Shown here in pieces: positions 25,830 to 35,535 of a stretch of DNA of 64,000 nt. The notes beneath the pieces were generated by a model. The model worked only from the letters and a program-made list of their open reading frames with translations. It was not told where the DNA came from and did no database searches. Within the stretch, counting starts at the first letter, position 1. Every line of letters starts with the position of its first letter. The position numbers and the translations under genes are program-made. Source of the DNA: Hyphomicrobiales bacterium (GTDB taxonomy: Bacteria > Pseudomonadota > Alphaproteobacteria > Rhizobiales > Xanthobacteraceae); contig JACESF010000003.1 of the NCBI GenBank assembly GCA_013911975.1, positions 1 through 64,000 on the forward strand. The letters run 5' to 3'.

Positions 25830-27416
25830 ATGTCTGATCAGGAAGGCACAGAAATAAACTTCCCGGTGTGGACAGAGTACAGGAAAAAGAACGGCCTCGA
25901 TCCGCTGGGGATGCAAAATAGCAGCGTCAGCCTGTACCAGACTTTACTTCCCGGCATCAGCAACGTGACCCTGCGGATGCGTTACTATGGACTCTACGCT
26001 TGGCTCTGCTGGACCTTTGCGCAGAAGATTGGCGACACCAACCCCGAGTCCTGGAAGCGTTTCATCCGCCGCGCGGAAGCACTCTATGCGATGATCGCCT
26101 ACCGGCACGGCGGCGAGGGCGGCGTCGCCGGCATCGAATGGGCGCAGAAAATCATGGAGCCGAACCAGAGCGGGTTCATCGAATTCGCACAGGCGGCAGA
26201 GCCCGGCAGCGAGAACTACTACCTGAAGCAGGCTTGGGGCGCCTATGGCGCAGCCTATCGCAGCCAGCTGTTCGAGATCGGCATCTTCGACCCCTCGAAC
26301 GAACACGAGCTTCCGTTGCCCAGCAAAGAGACCGGCGAACGGCTGGCGGCCGCCTTCGAGAGTAGCGTGGGTGAGCTAGCGAGGGCGTTCTATGAAATCG
26401 TGCAACGTGGCGACGTGACGAATGACGAGCTCGACGAGCTCCGTCCCCTCGCTCCATCCGAGATCGCGCTCTCGGGTGAAGAGCGCGATCTCTATCAGGA
26501 GATCCTGCTCGGGCCCTTCGATTCCACCAACATCCCAGCGCGTTCCCGTCGCGATAGCATCCTGTTGATCCTGAAAATCGCGGCCTTGCTCGGGCGCGAC
26601 CCCAATCCCGAGGAGATACGCTGGATATTGTTCGCTGGCTGCGACCAGAAGGGCCGCGCGCTCGATCTCGGATCGCCCGCGCTGCAGACGCAAAGACGGC
26701 TTTGGTGGATTTATCACGCCAACGATCTCTGCCACGTCGCCTACGAGACGCTGCTCAAATTCGCCCTCGATACTCTCGCCGAATACCCGGCTGGCATCGC
26801 TTTGTCGCGGCTGACTCCCCTGTGCGTCGAGAAGATATTGGAGAAGGCGCCGGTGAAGCCGGAGAACTGGTCTGAATTCATCGGTTCCACTCTTCCTGCC
26901 TCGAACGCCTACGCAGTGGATGACGACCGATCGGAGTTCTCACTCTCCGTTGCCATCATGAAGCGCGCAGGGCGTAACGACATGAGCGTTTGTCCACCGG
27001 AGATCGCGTGGAATGCGGTGAGGCTTCTCGCCATCCTGCATAGGCGGGTGTGCGACGAAGACCGCGACATCGCCACCGTCCTGGCCCGGTTCAATCCGGA
27101 AGCCTTTCACTCCCTGCTGACGGAAACCCGTTTCCTCAAAGGACACACGGGCGAGCCCTTCGAAGCGCTGCTAGCAAGACTTCTGGAAGAGCGCATATTG
27201 CAGCGGCACTTGTGGGTCGCCCTGCAAAAGCTCCGGGCTGGAGATTACACGTTCCTGATCGAGCGCGACGAAGGGAAGCTCAGGCTGCGTGGGAAGGATG
27301 GGCCCGTCTTCACAAACCCGCGCCTCGGCCCCGCTATCACATTCCTCAAAGACATTCACCTCGTCGGCGGCCAAGGGCTCACCGATTACGGCGCGGCAGC
27401 GGCGGGTGTCGCATGA
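25830..27416 (+). CDS. Uncharacterised 528-residue protein, first gene of a PLD module
   Basis: I do not recognise this protein. It is soluble, starts MSDQEGTEINFPVWTEYRKK and has a conserved-looking block TLLPGISNVTLRMRYYGLYAW near residues 38-58, followed by long helical regions and a C-terminal segment with VGGQGLTDYGAAAAGVA. No nuclease, NTPase or membrane signature is visible. Its stop codon overlaps the start of the PLD gene as ATGA, so the two proteins are made together and probably interact. Position directly upstream of a Qat system suggests anti-phage function, as inference. Confidence 0.75.
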   Translation: MSDQEGTEINFPVWTEYRKKNGLDPLGMQNSSVSLYQTLLPGISNVTLRMRYYGLYAWLCWTFAQKIGDTNPESWKRFIRRAEALYAMIAYRHGGEGGVAGIEWAQKIMEPNQSGFIEFAQAAEPGSENYYLKQAWGAYGAAYRSQLFEIGIFDPSNEHELPLPSKETGERLAAAFESSVGELARAFYEIVQRGDVTNDELDELRPLAPSEIALSGEERDLYQEILLGPFDSTNIPARSRRDSILLILKIAALLGRDPNPEEIRWILFAGCDQKGRALDLGSPALQTQRRLWWIYHANDLCHVAYETLLKFALDTLAEYPAGIALSRLTPLCVEKILEKAPVKPENWSEFIGSTLPASNAYAVDDDRSEFSLSVAIMKRAGRNDMSVCPPEIAWNAVRLLAILHRRVCDEDRDIATVLARFNPEAFHSLLTETRFLKGHTGEPFEALLARLLEERILQRHLWVALQKLRAGDYTFLIERDEGKLRLRGKDGPVFTNPRLGPAITFLKDIHLVGGQGLTDYGAAAAGVA

Positions 27417-29881
27417 AGCTCTATGAACGCTTCGCCGACAAGGAATTTCACACGAGCATAGCGACCAGTTTCGGGATCGATTTCGATGCCTATGAGAACA
27501 TCGTGCTGCCGCGCCTCCGTGGCGCCGGGTGTCGCAACAACCTCGTACTCGCCGACGGACGCATGCTCACTCATGCGCTTTGCGGGGCATCGGCGCTGCC
27601 CCACCATGCAGGGCGGCTCTACACGATAAACGGCATCAGCGTGCCGGGAGTGTTCCATCCGAAGCTTTTCTTGCAAGCCGGCCGCCGCCGTGGGCGCCTG
27701 ATCGTCAGTTCCGCCAACCTGACGACGCCAGGCCTGGGCGGAAATCTCGAACTCGCCGGTATGGTGATGTCCGACGAACCGGGTTCGGGTGAACAGCAAC
27801 TCGTCGCTGTGGGATGGCAATATCTCTCCCGCTTCCTGAATGGGGATCAGGAGGCGACCGCGGCTCAGGTCGACTGGATGCTCACGCGCGCACCCTGGCT
27901 CGCCAAAGCCACTTCGGCGACCGACCCGGTCGGTCTCGCCGACGGAACGCTCGCTGCCCTCCTGACCACCGGCCAGGCTTCCAGCATTGGCCAGCGCTTC
28001 ATCGACCTGGTGAGCGAGCCGGTCGAGCGTCTAATCGTCATCAGCCCGTACTGGGACCCCAATCTGGCTGCGCTTTCCTACCTGACGGAGCGGCTCTCCA
28101 CCGGCGAAGTCTCGGTTCTTGTCGATCCCGAGTGCGCCGTCTTTCCGAAATGGGCGCTCGGCAAAGTTCAGGGGGTGCGCCTGTACGACCGCGGTGACTT
28201 TCGCAAAGGCCGCTTCATTCACGCGAAGGCGATCATCGCTCAAACGGCTACCGCCGATCATGTACTGGTGGGCAGCGCGAATTGCACGCTACCCGCGCTC
28301 GGTGATGCGGACTTCGCAGGAGCGAACGAAGAGGCATGCCTCTATCGCCGCCTCCCGCACGGCTCCCTGGCCGATGCGCTCGGCCTCGGCGCCATTCTGA
28401 CGAGCGAGCGGCAACTCGATCCGGCCACTCTACCGGACCTGGACGTCGACGAGGAACTGCCGATGGGCGAGCTGGCGGCTCTGAACTCAGGCAGGTTCGA
28501 GTGTCGCGTCGACACGCTCACCTGGCACCCGGCAGATGCATTCGATCCGGCAGAGTGCACCATCACTCTCCTCGATCAGCATGGAAAGCCCATGCCGTGC
28601 CGCCTTTCGCCGCTCGCTAGCAGCGGCGACACCCAGCGGTTCGAGATCGGCGATACGCAGGATCGCCCGGCATTCGCACGGGTTCAGCACGCGGATGGGC
28701 GGGTTTCCGCACCATCGATCGTCACACTGAACGATCGCCTGCGTGCGGTCGTCCGCGAAACATCCTCCCGCCAGGCCGACAACGCACTACGTCAATTGGA
28801 CGACGAGACCGAAGCGAGCCTGATGCTCCTCGACGTGCTAGGCGTCCTCGAGCGCATCGAACGAGCCGAGCCATCGGACAAAGAACCCTTCTCGATCCAG
28901 AAGGCGCGCAAGGAAGAGGAAGGCGGCGCTGCCGCGTACAGGACGCTCAGTTACGAGCAATTCATCGCCGGGCGAAGGCCGCGCACGGAAAACCAGCTCC
29001 CCCATAATAGCCTCGCCGGAAGCGACGTCTCCATCGTGCGCAACTTCCTCAACCGGGTGATCGGCCTGGGCGCCGACGAACGGGACGATGAAGAGGACCA
29101 AGCTCCCGTGCCGACCAGCGCGTTCGATCTCGGCGATGAGACCGGAGATGGGCAGGCAGCGCTCGATGCCGGTGAAAAATTCGACACCGAGAAGTCGGGG
29201 CGCGAAGAAGAAGAGCGCGAGCGGGCGGAGCATCGAAGGGCCGCGGCAGCGAAGAAGGCGACGAAGGAGCAGATTGTCGCCGCGGTGGCGACTTTCAGCA
29301 AGCGGATCAGCGAACGCAGGGAAAGCTGCGCACTCGACAATCACGACATCATCCGCCTGCGGGCACTGCTGATGATCGTCTGCACGGCCGCAATTCCGGT
29401 AGCAATAGCGAAAGACTCCAAAGCTAAAGGTTCGCGATTGCAGGTTTTACCTCCGGAAGGCGATCCGAACAGCTGGCCCTCCGTGATCGGCCGTGCGCTT
29501 TTCGAGCTCTTCGGCGGGAAAACCCCAGGTATCCGCCACCTCCACCTGACCGGGGAGCACGATCAGATCCCTGATGACATCCTGGAATGCTGGGCAACTT
29601 GCTACTGGTGCTTGCAGGCCTGTCTCACGGCACCGGTCTCGCCCCGCGAACGGGAGCGACTTACCCGATACGTCAAGCCGATCGCCGAGCGTGCCTATCT
29701 TTTGACGCTCCCGACTAACGCCGAGCTACTTAGCCCGGACGTGACTGGCCTAATGAGCGCGATGAGCGAAGCGTATGGGAGGCGGCTGGGGATCGAATGG
29801 GAGATGATCGCGAGCGCACACCGCGCCATGGTGGAAGCATTATTCTCGAAGACCGAGCACCATCGGGACACAGTCTTGTAA
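27413..29881 (+). CDS. Phospholipase-D-superfamily phosphodiesterase with large C-terminal extension
   Basis: An 822-residue protein with two HKD half-sites: HPK at 82-84 with SSAN at 99-102, and HAK at 270-272 with GSANCT at 287-292. Both halves are needed for a PLD active site, so the enzyme looks intact and probably cleaves phosphodiester bonds in nucleic acid or lipid. The C-terminal 450 residues lack known motifs and contain an acidic, charged coiled-coil stretch (EEEERERAEHRRAAAAKK). DISARM DrmC and BREX PLD proteins are much shorter. The start overlaps the upstream stop. Confidence 0.8.
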   Translation: MKLYERFADKEFHTSIATSFGIDFDAYENIVLPRLRGAGCRNNLVLADGRMLTHALCGASALPHHAGRLYTINGISVPGVFHPKLFLQAGRRRGRLIVSSANLTTPGLGGNLELAGMVMSDEPGSGEQQLVAVGWQYLSRFLNGDQEATAAQVDWMLTRAPWLAKATSATDPVGLADGTLAALLTTGQASSIGQRFIDLVSEPVERLIVISPYWDPNLAALSYLTERLSTGEVSVLVDPECAVFPKWALGKVQGVRLYDRGDFRKGRFIHAKAIIAQTATADHVLVGSANCTLPALGDADFAGANEEACLYRRLPHGSLADALGLGAILTSERQLDPATLPDLDVDEELPMGELAALNSGRFECRVDTLTWHPADAFDPAECTITLLDQHGKPMPCRLSPLASSGDTQRFEIGDTQDRPAFARVQHADGRVSAPSIVTLNDRLRAVVRETSSRQADNALRQLDDETEASLMLLDVLGVLERIERAEPSDKEPFSIQKARKEEEGGAAAYRTLSYEQFIAGRRPRTENQLPHNSLAGSDVSIVRNFLNRVIGLGADERDDEEDQAPVPTSAFDLGDETGDGQAALDAGEKFDTEKSGREEEERERAEHRRAAAAKKATKEQIVAAVATFSKRISERRESCALDNHDIIRLRALLMIVCTAAIPVAIAKDSKAKGSRLQVLPPEGDPNSWPSVIGRALFELFGGKTPGIRHLHLTGEHDQIPDDILECWATCYWCLQACLTAPVSPRERERLTRYVKPIAERAYLLTLPTNAELLSPDVTGLMSAMSEAYGRRLGIEWEMIASAHRAMVEALFSKTEHHRDTVL

Positions 29882-30342
29882 CTCCGATTACAGGGACTGG
29901 CCCACAAAGAAGGGACCGGCCAAAATCTTATTTAAGACATGCGGCAATCATTTGCCTCAATCTTTTCGGTATTCGTCCTAGAAAAATGGGGCCGGAAGCT
30001 GAATGGCGAATTCTAGGCACCACCTATAAAAAGCGGACATCTGTCAGGTGAGCTTCAGTTACCTCGCTTCACATGGTGTCAATGTCCCCGTCATGATGTT
30101 GCGGTGATAACCTCGATGTACGGTCAGGCCGCTTCGGCGCGCGCTGCCATCGTCGCCCTCGTCCACCAGGCAAGCTCGTCCAGAGCGGTCTTGGCAGACG
30201 GCTTGCTTGCGGCCTGCACCGCCCAGCGTCCGCCGTCCTTGTCGTCAAACACGGCCCGAGACGTCGCTCTCGGTCACGCCTGTCTCCGGAAGAATTCGGC
30301 AGCGCGTTTCGGCTGCCCTCCGGAGGGCAACGTCTTGGGCAT
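29882..30342. other. Intergenic region with a decayed gene end
   Basis: Between the PLD gene and qatA there is no intact gene. The first 170 bases are AT-richer and featureless. A minus-strand coding remnant ends at 30124 and is listed separately. The qatA promoter should lie here. Confidence 0.5.
30124..30270 (-). pseudogene. C-terminal remnant, possibly NAD(P)H-dependent FMN-reductase-like
   Basis: A minus-strand frame encodes AVFDDKDGGRWAVQAAS and then ALDELAWWTRATMAARAE before a stop at 30124-30126. The protein-like composition and the LDELAWW...AR ending resemble the C-terminus of NADPH-dependent FMN reductases. A stop codon cuts the frame off after about 50 residues. The identification is tentative; it is probably host DNA truncated by island rearrangement. 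Confidence 0.35.
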
Positions 30343-32424
30343 ATGGAGGTTCGCATTGTTGTGGGCTGCGGCGTTTCCGGGGTCCCAATAGACAATCTTC
30401 TTGCTACTCTACCTCGAGATGCAAGGTCGGGGATTTACGTGACGACAGTCGAGAACGAAGCGCACGTCGGCTACATCATCGATCAGGAAACCCGTGTTGA
30501 CCTGCTCCGCAACGAGGCGATCGCAGCGACCGTCGTCGAATTGATCACCGCGGGCCACGAACACGCAATCACCGTGGGAGTGCACGGGGATTGGGGGGCG
30601 GGCAAGTCGAGCGTGCTCCACATGGTGGAAGCGGCGTTCGAGAAGGATGGCTCCGCCCACCACGACAGTCGTCTCTGCATCCGCTTCAACGGCTGGGAAT
30701 TTCAGGGATTCGAGGACGCCAAGATCGCCCTCATCGAAGGCGTCGTCACACAGCTTGTCGCCGAGCGGTCGTTGATGACGACCGCCAAGGAAGAAGTCGC
30801 CAACGTCTGGAAGCGGATCGACTGGTTGAAGGTCGCGAAACGCGCCGGCGGCCTCGCCTTCAACGCGGCAACGGGACTGCCGAGTCCCGACCAGATCACG
30901 GCGCTTCTTGGGACCCTTCAGGCCAAGATCGAGGATCCATCCACCTTCCTGACCAAGGAAAACGGTGAGGCGGCCCTCGCCGAGCTGAAAGAGGTTTGGA
31001 AGGAAAAGCCAGACTCCAAGAAGGTCCCCGAGGAACTCCGCCAGTTCCAGAAAGCCTTCCAGGAACTTATCAAGAAGGCGGGCGTCACGCGCCTGGTGGT
31101 GCTCGTCGACGATCTCGACCGCTGCCTCCCGGAGACAGCGATCCAGACCCTTGAGGCCATCAGGCTGTTCGTGTCGCTGCCGAAGACGGCCTTCGTGATC
31201 GGCGCCGACGAGGCGATGATCGAGTACGCCGTCCGGCGACATTTTAAGGATCTGCCAGAGACAGGCCCGTCGAAGGGCTATCCCAAGGCCTATCTCGAGA
31301 AGCTCATCCAGGTCCCGTTCCGAATCCCCGCGATGGGTGAGACCGAGACCAGGATCTACGTCACGATGCTGTTGGTCGGGACGTTGGCGGGCGAGGATTC
31401 CCCGGGATTCATCAAGCTGCTCGACGTCGCTAAAGACCGAATGTCGCGGCCTTGGCTCCGGGAGACGATCGAGGACGCCGATGTGAAGGCGGCGCTTGGG
31501 GCCGAGTACGTGCCGGCGATCGCGAGGGCTGTGGCGATGGCCGACCGGATTAGCGCGGTTCTCGCCCGCGGCGCCAACGGCAACCCACGTCAGGTCAAAC
31601 GCTTCGTCAACGCCTTGAACCTTCGGCTGCGCATCTCCCGGGCCCGTGGTTTCGGCACCGCCATCGATCCGGACGTGCTGGCCAAGTTGATGCTCGTCGA
31701 GATGTATCACCCCGATGTCTTCGAGCACGTCGCGCTTTCGGCGGCCGCTGCGCAAGACGGCAAATCGCCCGCGCTCCGCGCTCTCGAGGAAGCAGCGCGG
31801 CGAGGGGGCGCCCCAGACCCATCCGACGCGGGAGACGAACCTGCGGCCGAGGACGGAAGCGATGCCGCTGCGCCCGACAGTCTCCTGGAGAGCTGGCTCA
31901 CTCGAGAGGACATCCATCGCTGGGCCAACGTCGATCCGGCGATCGGGGCTCTTGAGCTCACGCCTTACCTGTTCGTGGTCAATGACCGGCGATCTTACGT
32001 CGGCAAGGGCCGGCCGCTGTCGGCGCAGTTGCGTGGCCTTCTCGAGAAGCTCTCTGGTTCAAGCTACTCCGCAGCAAGCGTGAAGGAGGAAATTAAGGGC
32101 CTGGATCTGGGAGACGTCGAGACCTTGTTCGTCAGCTTGAGGAGCGCGCTTCTCGTCGAGAAGGACCTTCAGCAAAGGCCTGGCTGCACGCACGGTCTCG
32201 GCGTGATCGTCGAAACCCATCCGGGCTTCCAGTTGCGTCTGGTCGAGACACTCGGCGAGCTTCCCGTGGGCAACCTTGGCGCCTGGGCAGCGTCCGCCTT
32301 CGACAGCGTCGTCGTCAGCGGAACCGCCAAAGAAAGGTTCGCCGCCATCCGAGATCGCTGGCGGAAAGACGGCAGCACGCGTCTGGGTCGAGCACTCTCG
32401 CTGACGGCCGAGGCGGCGGACTGA
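30343..32424 (+). CDS. qatA: QatA: KAP-family P-loop NTPase of the Qat defence system
   Basis: A 693-residue protein. Walker A is GDWGAGKS (82-89 from this start) in GVHGDWGAGKSSVL, and Walker B is LVVLVDDLDRCLPE, with the KAP-domain landmark RFNGWEFQGFEDAK after Walker A and NGNPRQVKRFVNAL late in the domain. A GTG at 30439 would remove 32 residues that do not look family-like and may be the true start. With the three downstream genes it makes the QatABCD anti-phage system, whose ATPase probably senses or relays infection. One base separates it from qatB. Confidence 0.93.
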   Translation: MEVRIVVGCGVSGVPIDNLLATLPRDARSGIYVTTVENEAHVGYIIDQETRVDLLRNEAIAATVVELITAGHEHAITVGVHGDWGAGKSSVLHMVEAAFEKDGSAHHDSRLCIRFNGWEFQGFEDAKIALIEGVVTQLVAERSLMTTAKEEVANVWKRIDWLKVAKRAGGLAFNAATGLPSPDQITALLGTLQAKIEDPSTFLTKENGEAALAELKEVWKEKPDSKKVPEELRQFQKAFQELIKKAGVTRLVVLVDDLDRCLPETAIQTLEAIRLFVSLPKTAFVIGADEAMIEYAVRRHFKDLPETGPSKGYPKAYLEKLIQVPFRIPAMGETETRIYVTMLLVGTLAGEDSPGFIKLLDVAKDRMSRPWLRETIEDADVKAALGAEYVPAIARAVAMADRISAVLARGANGNPRQVKRFVNALNLRLRISRARGFGTAIDPDVLAKLMLVEMYHPDVFEHVALSAAAAQDGKSPALRALEEAARRGGAPDPSDAGDEPAAEDGSDAAAPDSLLESWLTREDIHRWANVDPAIGALELTPYLFVVNDRRSYVGKGRPLSAQLRGLLEKLSGSSYSAASVKEEIKGLDLGDVETLFVSLRSALLVEKDLQQRPGCTHGLGVIVETHPGFQLRLVETLGELPVGNLGAWAASAFDSVVVSGTAKERFAAIRDRWRKDGSTRLGRALSLTAEAAD

Positions 32425-32425
32425 C

Positions 32426-33295
32426 ATGGGCACCTCGACGCCGTTCGAAGGCGGCCGCAACGGCAATCCCCTCATCCCGACATGGTTGGACAGCGGCGGT
32501 GACGCGCCCGCTCCTGCGGCCTCCGGAGGCGCCCCGCCTACGACTTCACCGGAAGCGTCGCCCTCCAACGGCCAGCCTGAGCTGAAGAAGGAGGAGCCTC
32601 CGGCGACTGCCCAGTTCCGTTCGGGCAGGACACTGTTCAACAAGCACATTCGGTCGTCCCACTCGGAAGGAGACGGCGGCGGTGATCGCTCGTCTGGGGT
32701 CCGGCGGTCGATTAGTGCATACGTCAGCCGCGGAGGTGGCGGAAGCGCGACCGCTGCCAGGCGGATGTCGGCGGCCAGCGCGGGCGCCGCATCCAGGCTC
32801 GGAGACCTCCTCCTCGACGCGTCGAGGGATGGCATCCGCGAGGTTGTGCGCAGGCTGCGCCTTGATGCCCTCGCACAGAGGTCGCTTCGAGAGATCTACG
32901 CCTCGCTGGTCGACTTCGTCTGCGGCGATGGGGGAGACCTGGACGAGGCAATGAATCGGGAGGCCTACTCACAGGCCGTCGATGAGATCGAAGGGACCGG
33001 AGCCGATCTGGAGAAGCCGTCGGTTGAGACCATCAACCTTCTGATCGAGCGCTTCATCGTGGGTACGATCGACAACCGGATCGTCAACGCCATCGGCACG
33101 AAGGTGATCGTGCTCCCCGGATCCGTGGCGGAGGTCGAGGCGGTGAAAGGCGAAGTGCGCGGATATGTCGAAGGAGCGGTCAAGAACGCCATGTCGAAGG
33201 TCGGCGGCATTTTTGACCGGGACAAGATCCGCTCAACCATCGACCGGATCTACGAGCGCGCGCTGACGGTGCTCGGGTCGGACGAAGACGAGTGA
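32426..33295 (+). CDS. qatB: QatB: Qat defence system protein B
   Basis: A 289-residue protein whose start, MGTSTPFEGGRNGNPLIPTW, matches the GTS..GG..G.PL.P.W opening of QatB proteins. Residues 20-60 are a Pro/Ala-rich linker, then a helical domain follows, ending in an acidic tail. No catalytic motif is seen; the family is of unknown function but essential to known Qat systems. It is one base after qatA and overlaps the possible qatC GTG start. Confidence 0.88.
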   Translation: MGTSTPFEGGRNGNPLIPTWLDSGGDAPAPAASGGAPPTTSPEASPSNGQPELKKEEPPATAQFRSGRTLFNKHIRSSHSEGDGGGDRSSGVRRSISAYVSRGGGGSATAARRMSAASAGAASRLGDLLLDASRDGIREVVRRLRLDALAQRSLREIYASLVDFVCGDGGDLDEAMNREAYSQAVDEIEGTGADLEKPSVETINLLIERFIVGTIDNRIVNAIGTKVIVLPGSVAEVEAVKGEVRGYVEGAVKNAMSKVGGIFDRDKIRSTIDRIYERALTVLGSDEDE

Positions 33296-33300
33296 CAGCG

Positions 33301-34686
33301 ATGACGAATTACGTGATCAACGCCATCCTCGGTCCGCATGACGGCTACCTGCCGGATCTACGGGACGACGAGGTCTGCACCGCAGTCGACCTGTTGGACC
33401 CCAACGGGAGGCTAAGGTTCGGCCTGCAGGGCGCGCTGGCGAAAATCGCCGCGTTCGGAACTCCGGCAACGCCAACCGCGGTCGATCTGCTGATCGTCGC
33501 GGCGATCGTGCACGCGGCCGACACCCGCATTTCCCGATGGCAGACGGCACAGGACGCGTGGACACGCGAGATCAAGATCGTGGTCCCGGTCGCGGATCCG
33601 GCGGTTTGGAACGCCGCAGCGCCTCTCCTTAAGCGGATGCTGCGCTTCTTGACGGGCGACCGGTGGGAGCTTTCGTTCAGGAAGTCTCCTCCCGATCGTC
33701 GTCCGGGCGACATGGCGTCATCGCTTCATGGCACCGCACGCCAGTTCGATTGCGTGTCGCTTTTTTCGGGCGGATTGGACAGCCTCATCGGCGCCGTCGA
33801 TCTGCTGGATAGGGGTCGTACGCCTTTGTTCGCCAGCCATGGCGGAGACGGCGCAGTCAGCGGGCCGCAACGCAGGCTGTTCGATGCATTGGGGAAGACT
33901 TTCGTCCGGCAAGGAGGGCTTGCCCGCGTTCGGCTTGGACTGACGATCCCGAAGCAACTCGTTCCCGGTGTCGGTTCAGAGGACACCACGAGAGGCAGGT
34001 CGTTCCTGTTCTTCTCGCTGGGGGCAGCCGCGGGGTCAGGATTCGGGCGATCGTTCGAGCTTCGGGTCCCGGAAAACGGCCTTATCTCCCTCAACGTACC
34101 ACTCGACTCAACACGTCTCGGCAGCAACAGCACGCGGACGACGCATCCCTTCTACATCCACCGTTGGAACGAGCTTCTGAAAACGCTAGGGATTCCGGCG
34201 ACCGTCGTTAATCCCTACTGGTCGAAAACCAAAGGCGAGATGGTCGCCGAATGCGCAAACCAGACCGTACTCGAGGCCTTGTCTCCTCTTTCGAGCTCGT
34301 GCGCGCATCCCGCGAGCAAAAGATGGAACCAAGGGAAGGACCACTGCGGCTATTGCCTTCCCTGCATCATCAGGAAGGGGGCGCTCCTCAAGGCGCCGTG
34401 GGCCGTCAAGGACGCCACCGACTACTCAGTTCCGGACCTGGCCGCTCAGCCGCGCAACACGCATACCGCAGAAGGGAAGCAGGTGCGAGGGGTTCAATTC
34501 GCACTCGCACGGCTGCGGTCCAAACCCGAAATCGCGAAGGTCTTGGTCTATGTGCCCGGACGTCTCGTGGAAGACGTGGATATCGTCCCGGAACTTGTCT
34601 CGGTGTATGAGCGAGGCATGGCCGAAGTCGCTCCCGTTGTGGATGGGGTCGTCACCTACTCATCGGACCTGATACGTGAGCGATAA
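33301..34686 (+). CDS. qatC: QatC: QueC-like PP-loop protein of the Qat defence system
   Basis: A 461-residue protein. The PP-loop SGGLDS occurs in VSLFSGGLDSLIGAVDLLDRG, and a zinc-binding pair CGYCLPC (followed by IIRKGALL) with an upstream Cys (SSSCAHP) matches the QueC 7-cyano-7-deazaguanine synthase fold. QueC converts carboxy-deazaguanine to the nitrile; in defence the enzyme may modify another molecule or protein. ATG at 33301 is chosen; a GTG at 33292 overlapping the qatB stop is possible. Confidence 0.92.
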   Translation: MTNYVINAILGPHDGYLPDLRDDEVCTAVDLLDPNGRLRFGLQGALAKIAAFGTPATPTAVDLLIVAAIVHAADTRISRWQTAQDAWTREIKIVVPVADPAVWNAAAPLLKRMLRFLTGDRWELSFRKSPPDRRPGDMASSLHGTARQFDCVSLFSGGLDSLIGAVDLLDRGRTPLFASHGGDGAVSGPQRRLFDALGKTFVRQGGLARVRLGLTIPKQLVPGVGSEDTTRGRSFLFFSLGAAAGSGFGRSFELRVPENGLISLNVPLDSTRLGSNSTRTTHPFYIHRWNELLKTLGIPATVVNPYWSKTKGEMVAECANQTVLEALSPLSSSCAHPASKRWNQGKDHCGYCLPCIIRKGALLKAPWAVKDATDYSVPDLAAQPRNTHTAEGKQVRGVQFALARLRSKPEIAKVLVYVPGRLVEDVDIVPELVSVYERGMAEVAPVVDGVVTYSSDLIRER

Positions 34687-35422
34687 GCTTGTCGACTTCC
34701 ACTGTCATCTCGACCTTTTCCCCGATTTCGAGGCCAAGGTCCGAGAGTGCGATGACCTTGGGATTTTCACGCTGGCCGTTACCACGACGCCTCGCGCGTG
34801 GCGAAGGAATGAGGAACTCGCGTCCAAGACGAGACATGTGCGCGCCGCGTTGGGCCTCCACCCGCAACTCGTCGCAAGCAATGGCCGAGAGATCGATCTC
34901 TTCGAGAAGCTCCTACCGCTGACCCGCTATGTCGGCGAGGTCGGACTGGACGCCGGGCCTCGGTTCTTTCGCTCCATGCCGCAGCAGCGAGAAGTGTTTG
35001 GGCGCATCCTCGACGCGTGCGTTAGCGGCGAACCAAAGATCCTGTCGGTGCATAGTGTGCGGGCGACGACGGAAGTCCTCGACATGGTTGAACGCCGACT
35101 CGCAGGCTCGGGAAATCAAGTGGTTCTTCACTGGTTCTCTGGCACCCGCTCCGAAGCGAGGCGTGCGGTAGAGTTGGGCTGTTGGTTCTCCGTGAACGCG
35201 CAGATGATGGCAAAGCCGAAGAGCAAGGAGATATTCGCCGCGGAAGTGCCGCTCGAGAAGGTGCTCACGGAAACGGACGGCCCGTTTTCGGAGACCAATG
35301 GAAAGTCTTCCACGCCATCAAACGCAAGAGAGAGTGTCATGGCTTTCGCCGCGGCGTATGGGTTGTCGCATGCCGACGCCTCGAGTCAGGTCCTAAAAAA
35401 TCTGCGGACTTTGGTCGGCTAG
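34676..35422 (+). CDS. qatD: QatD: TatD-like metal-dependent hydrolase of the Qat defence system
   Basis: A 248-residue TatD-family protein with HCH in VDFHCHLDLFPD, metal-ligand Glu in YVGEVGLDAG, His residues in SVHSVRAT and VLHWFSGT, and Asp in ETDGPF; all family ligands are present, so a DNase/phosphoesterase activity is expected. It starts with GTG at 34676 and overlaps the qatC stop by 11 bp. It completes the four-gene order ABCD. Confidence 0.93.
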   Translation: MSDKLVDFHCHLDLFPDFEAKVRECDDLGIFTLAVTTTPRAWRRNEELASKTRHVRAALGLHPQLVASNGREIDLFEKLLPLTRYVGEVGLDAGPRFFRSMPQQREVFGRILDACVSGEPKILSVHSVRATTEVLDMVERRLAGSGNQVVLHWFSGTRSEARRAVELGCWFSVNAQMMAKPKSKEIFAAEVPLEKVLTETDGPFSETNGKSSTPSNARESVMAFAAAYGLSHADASSQVLKNLRTLVG

Positions 35423-35441
35423 CCGCGCTGTCGGTTATTCC

Positions 35442-35535
35442 TCAGTGGACACGCGGTGCAGGCGTTGGGGCGGCCTTGCCCGCGCGATCTTCCTTGTATT
35501 TCTTGATGAGGGCCTCGTGCAGCTCCGGCCCTGTC
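35442..35535 (-). pseudogene. Orphan C-terminal gene fragment
   Basis: On the minus strand a frame ends with PELHEALIKKYKEDRAGKAA and a short Pro-rich tail before a stop at 35442-35444. The segment has normal protein composition but merges into the HerA remnant on the other strand, so it seems to be the truncated end of an unknown gene at a rearrangement junction. Confidence 0.3.
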
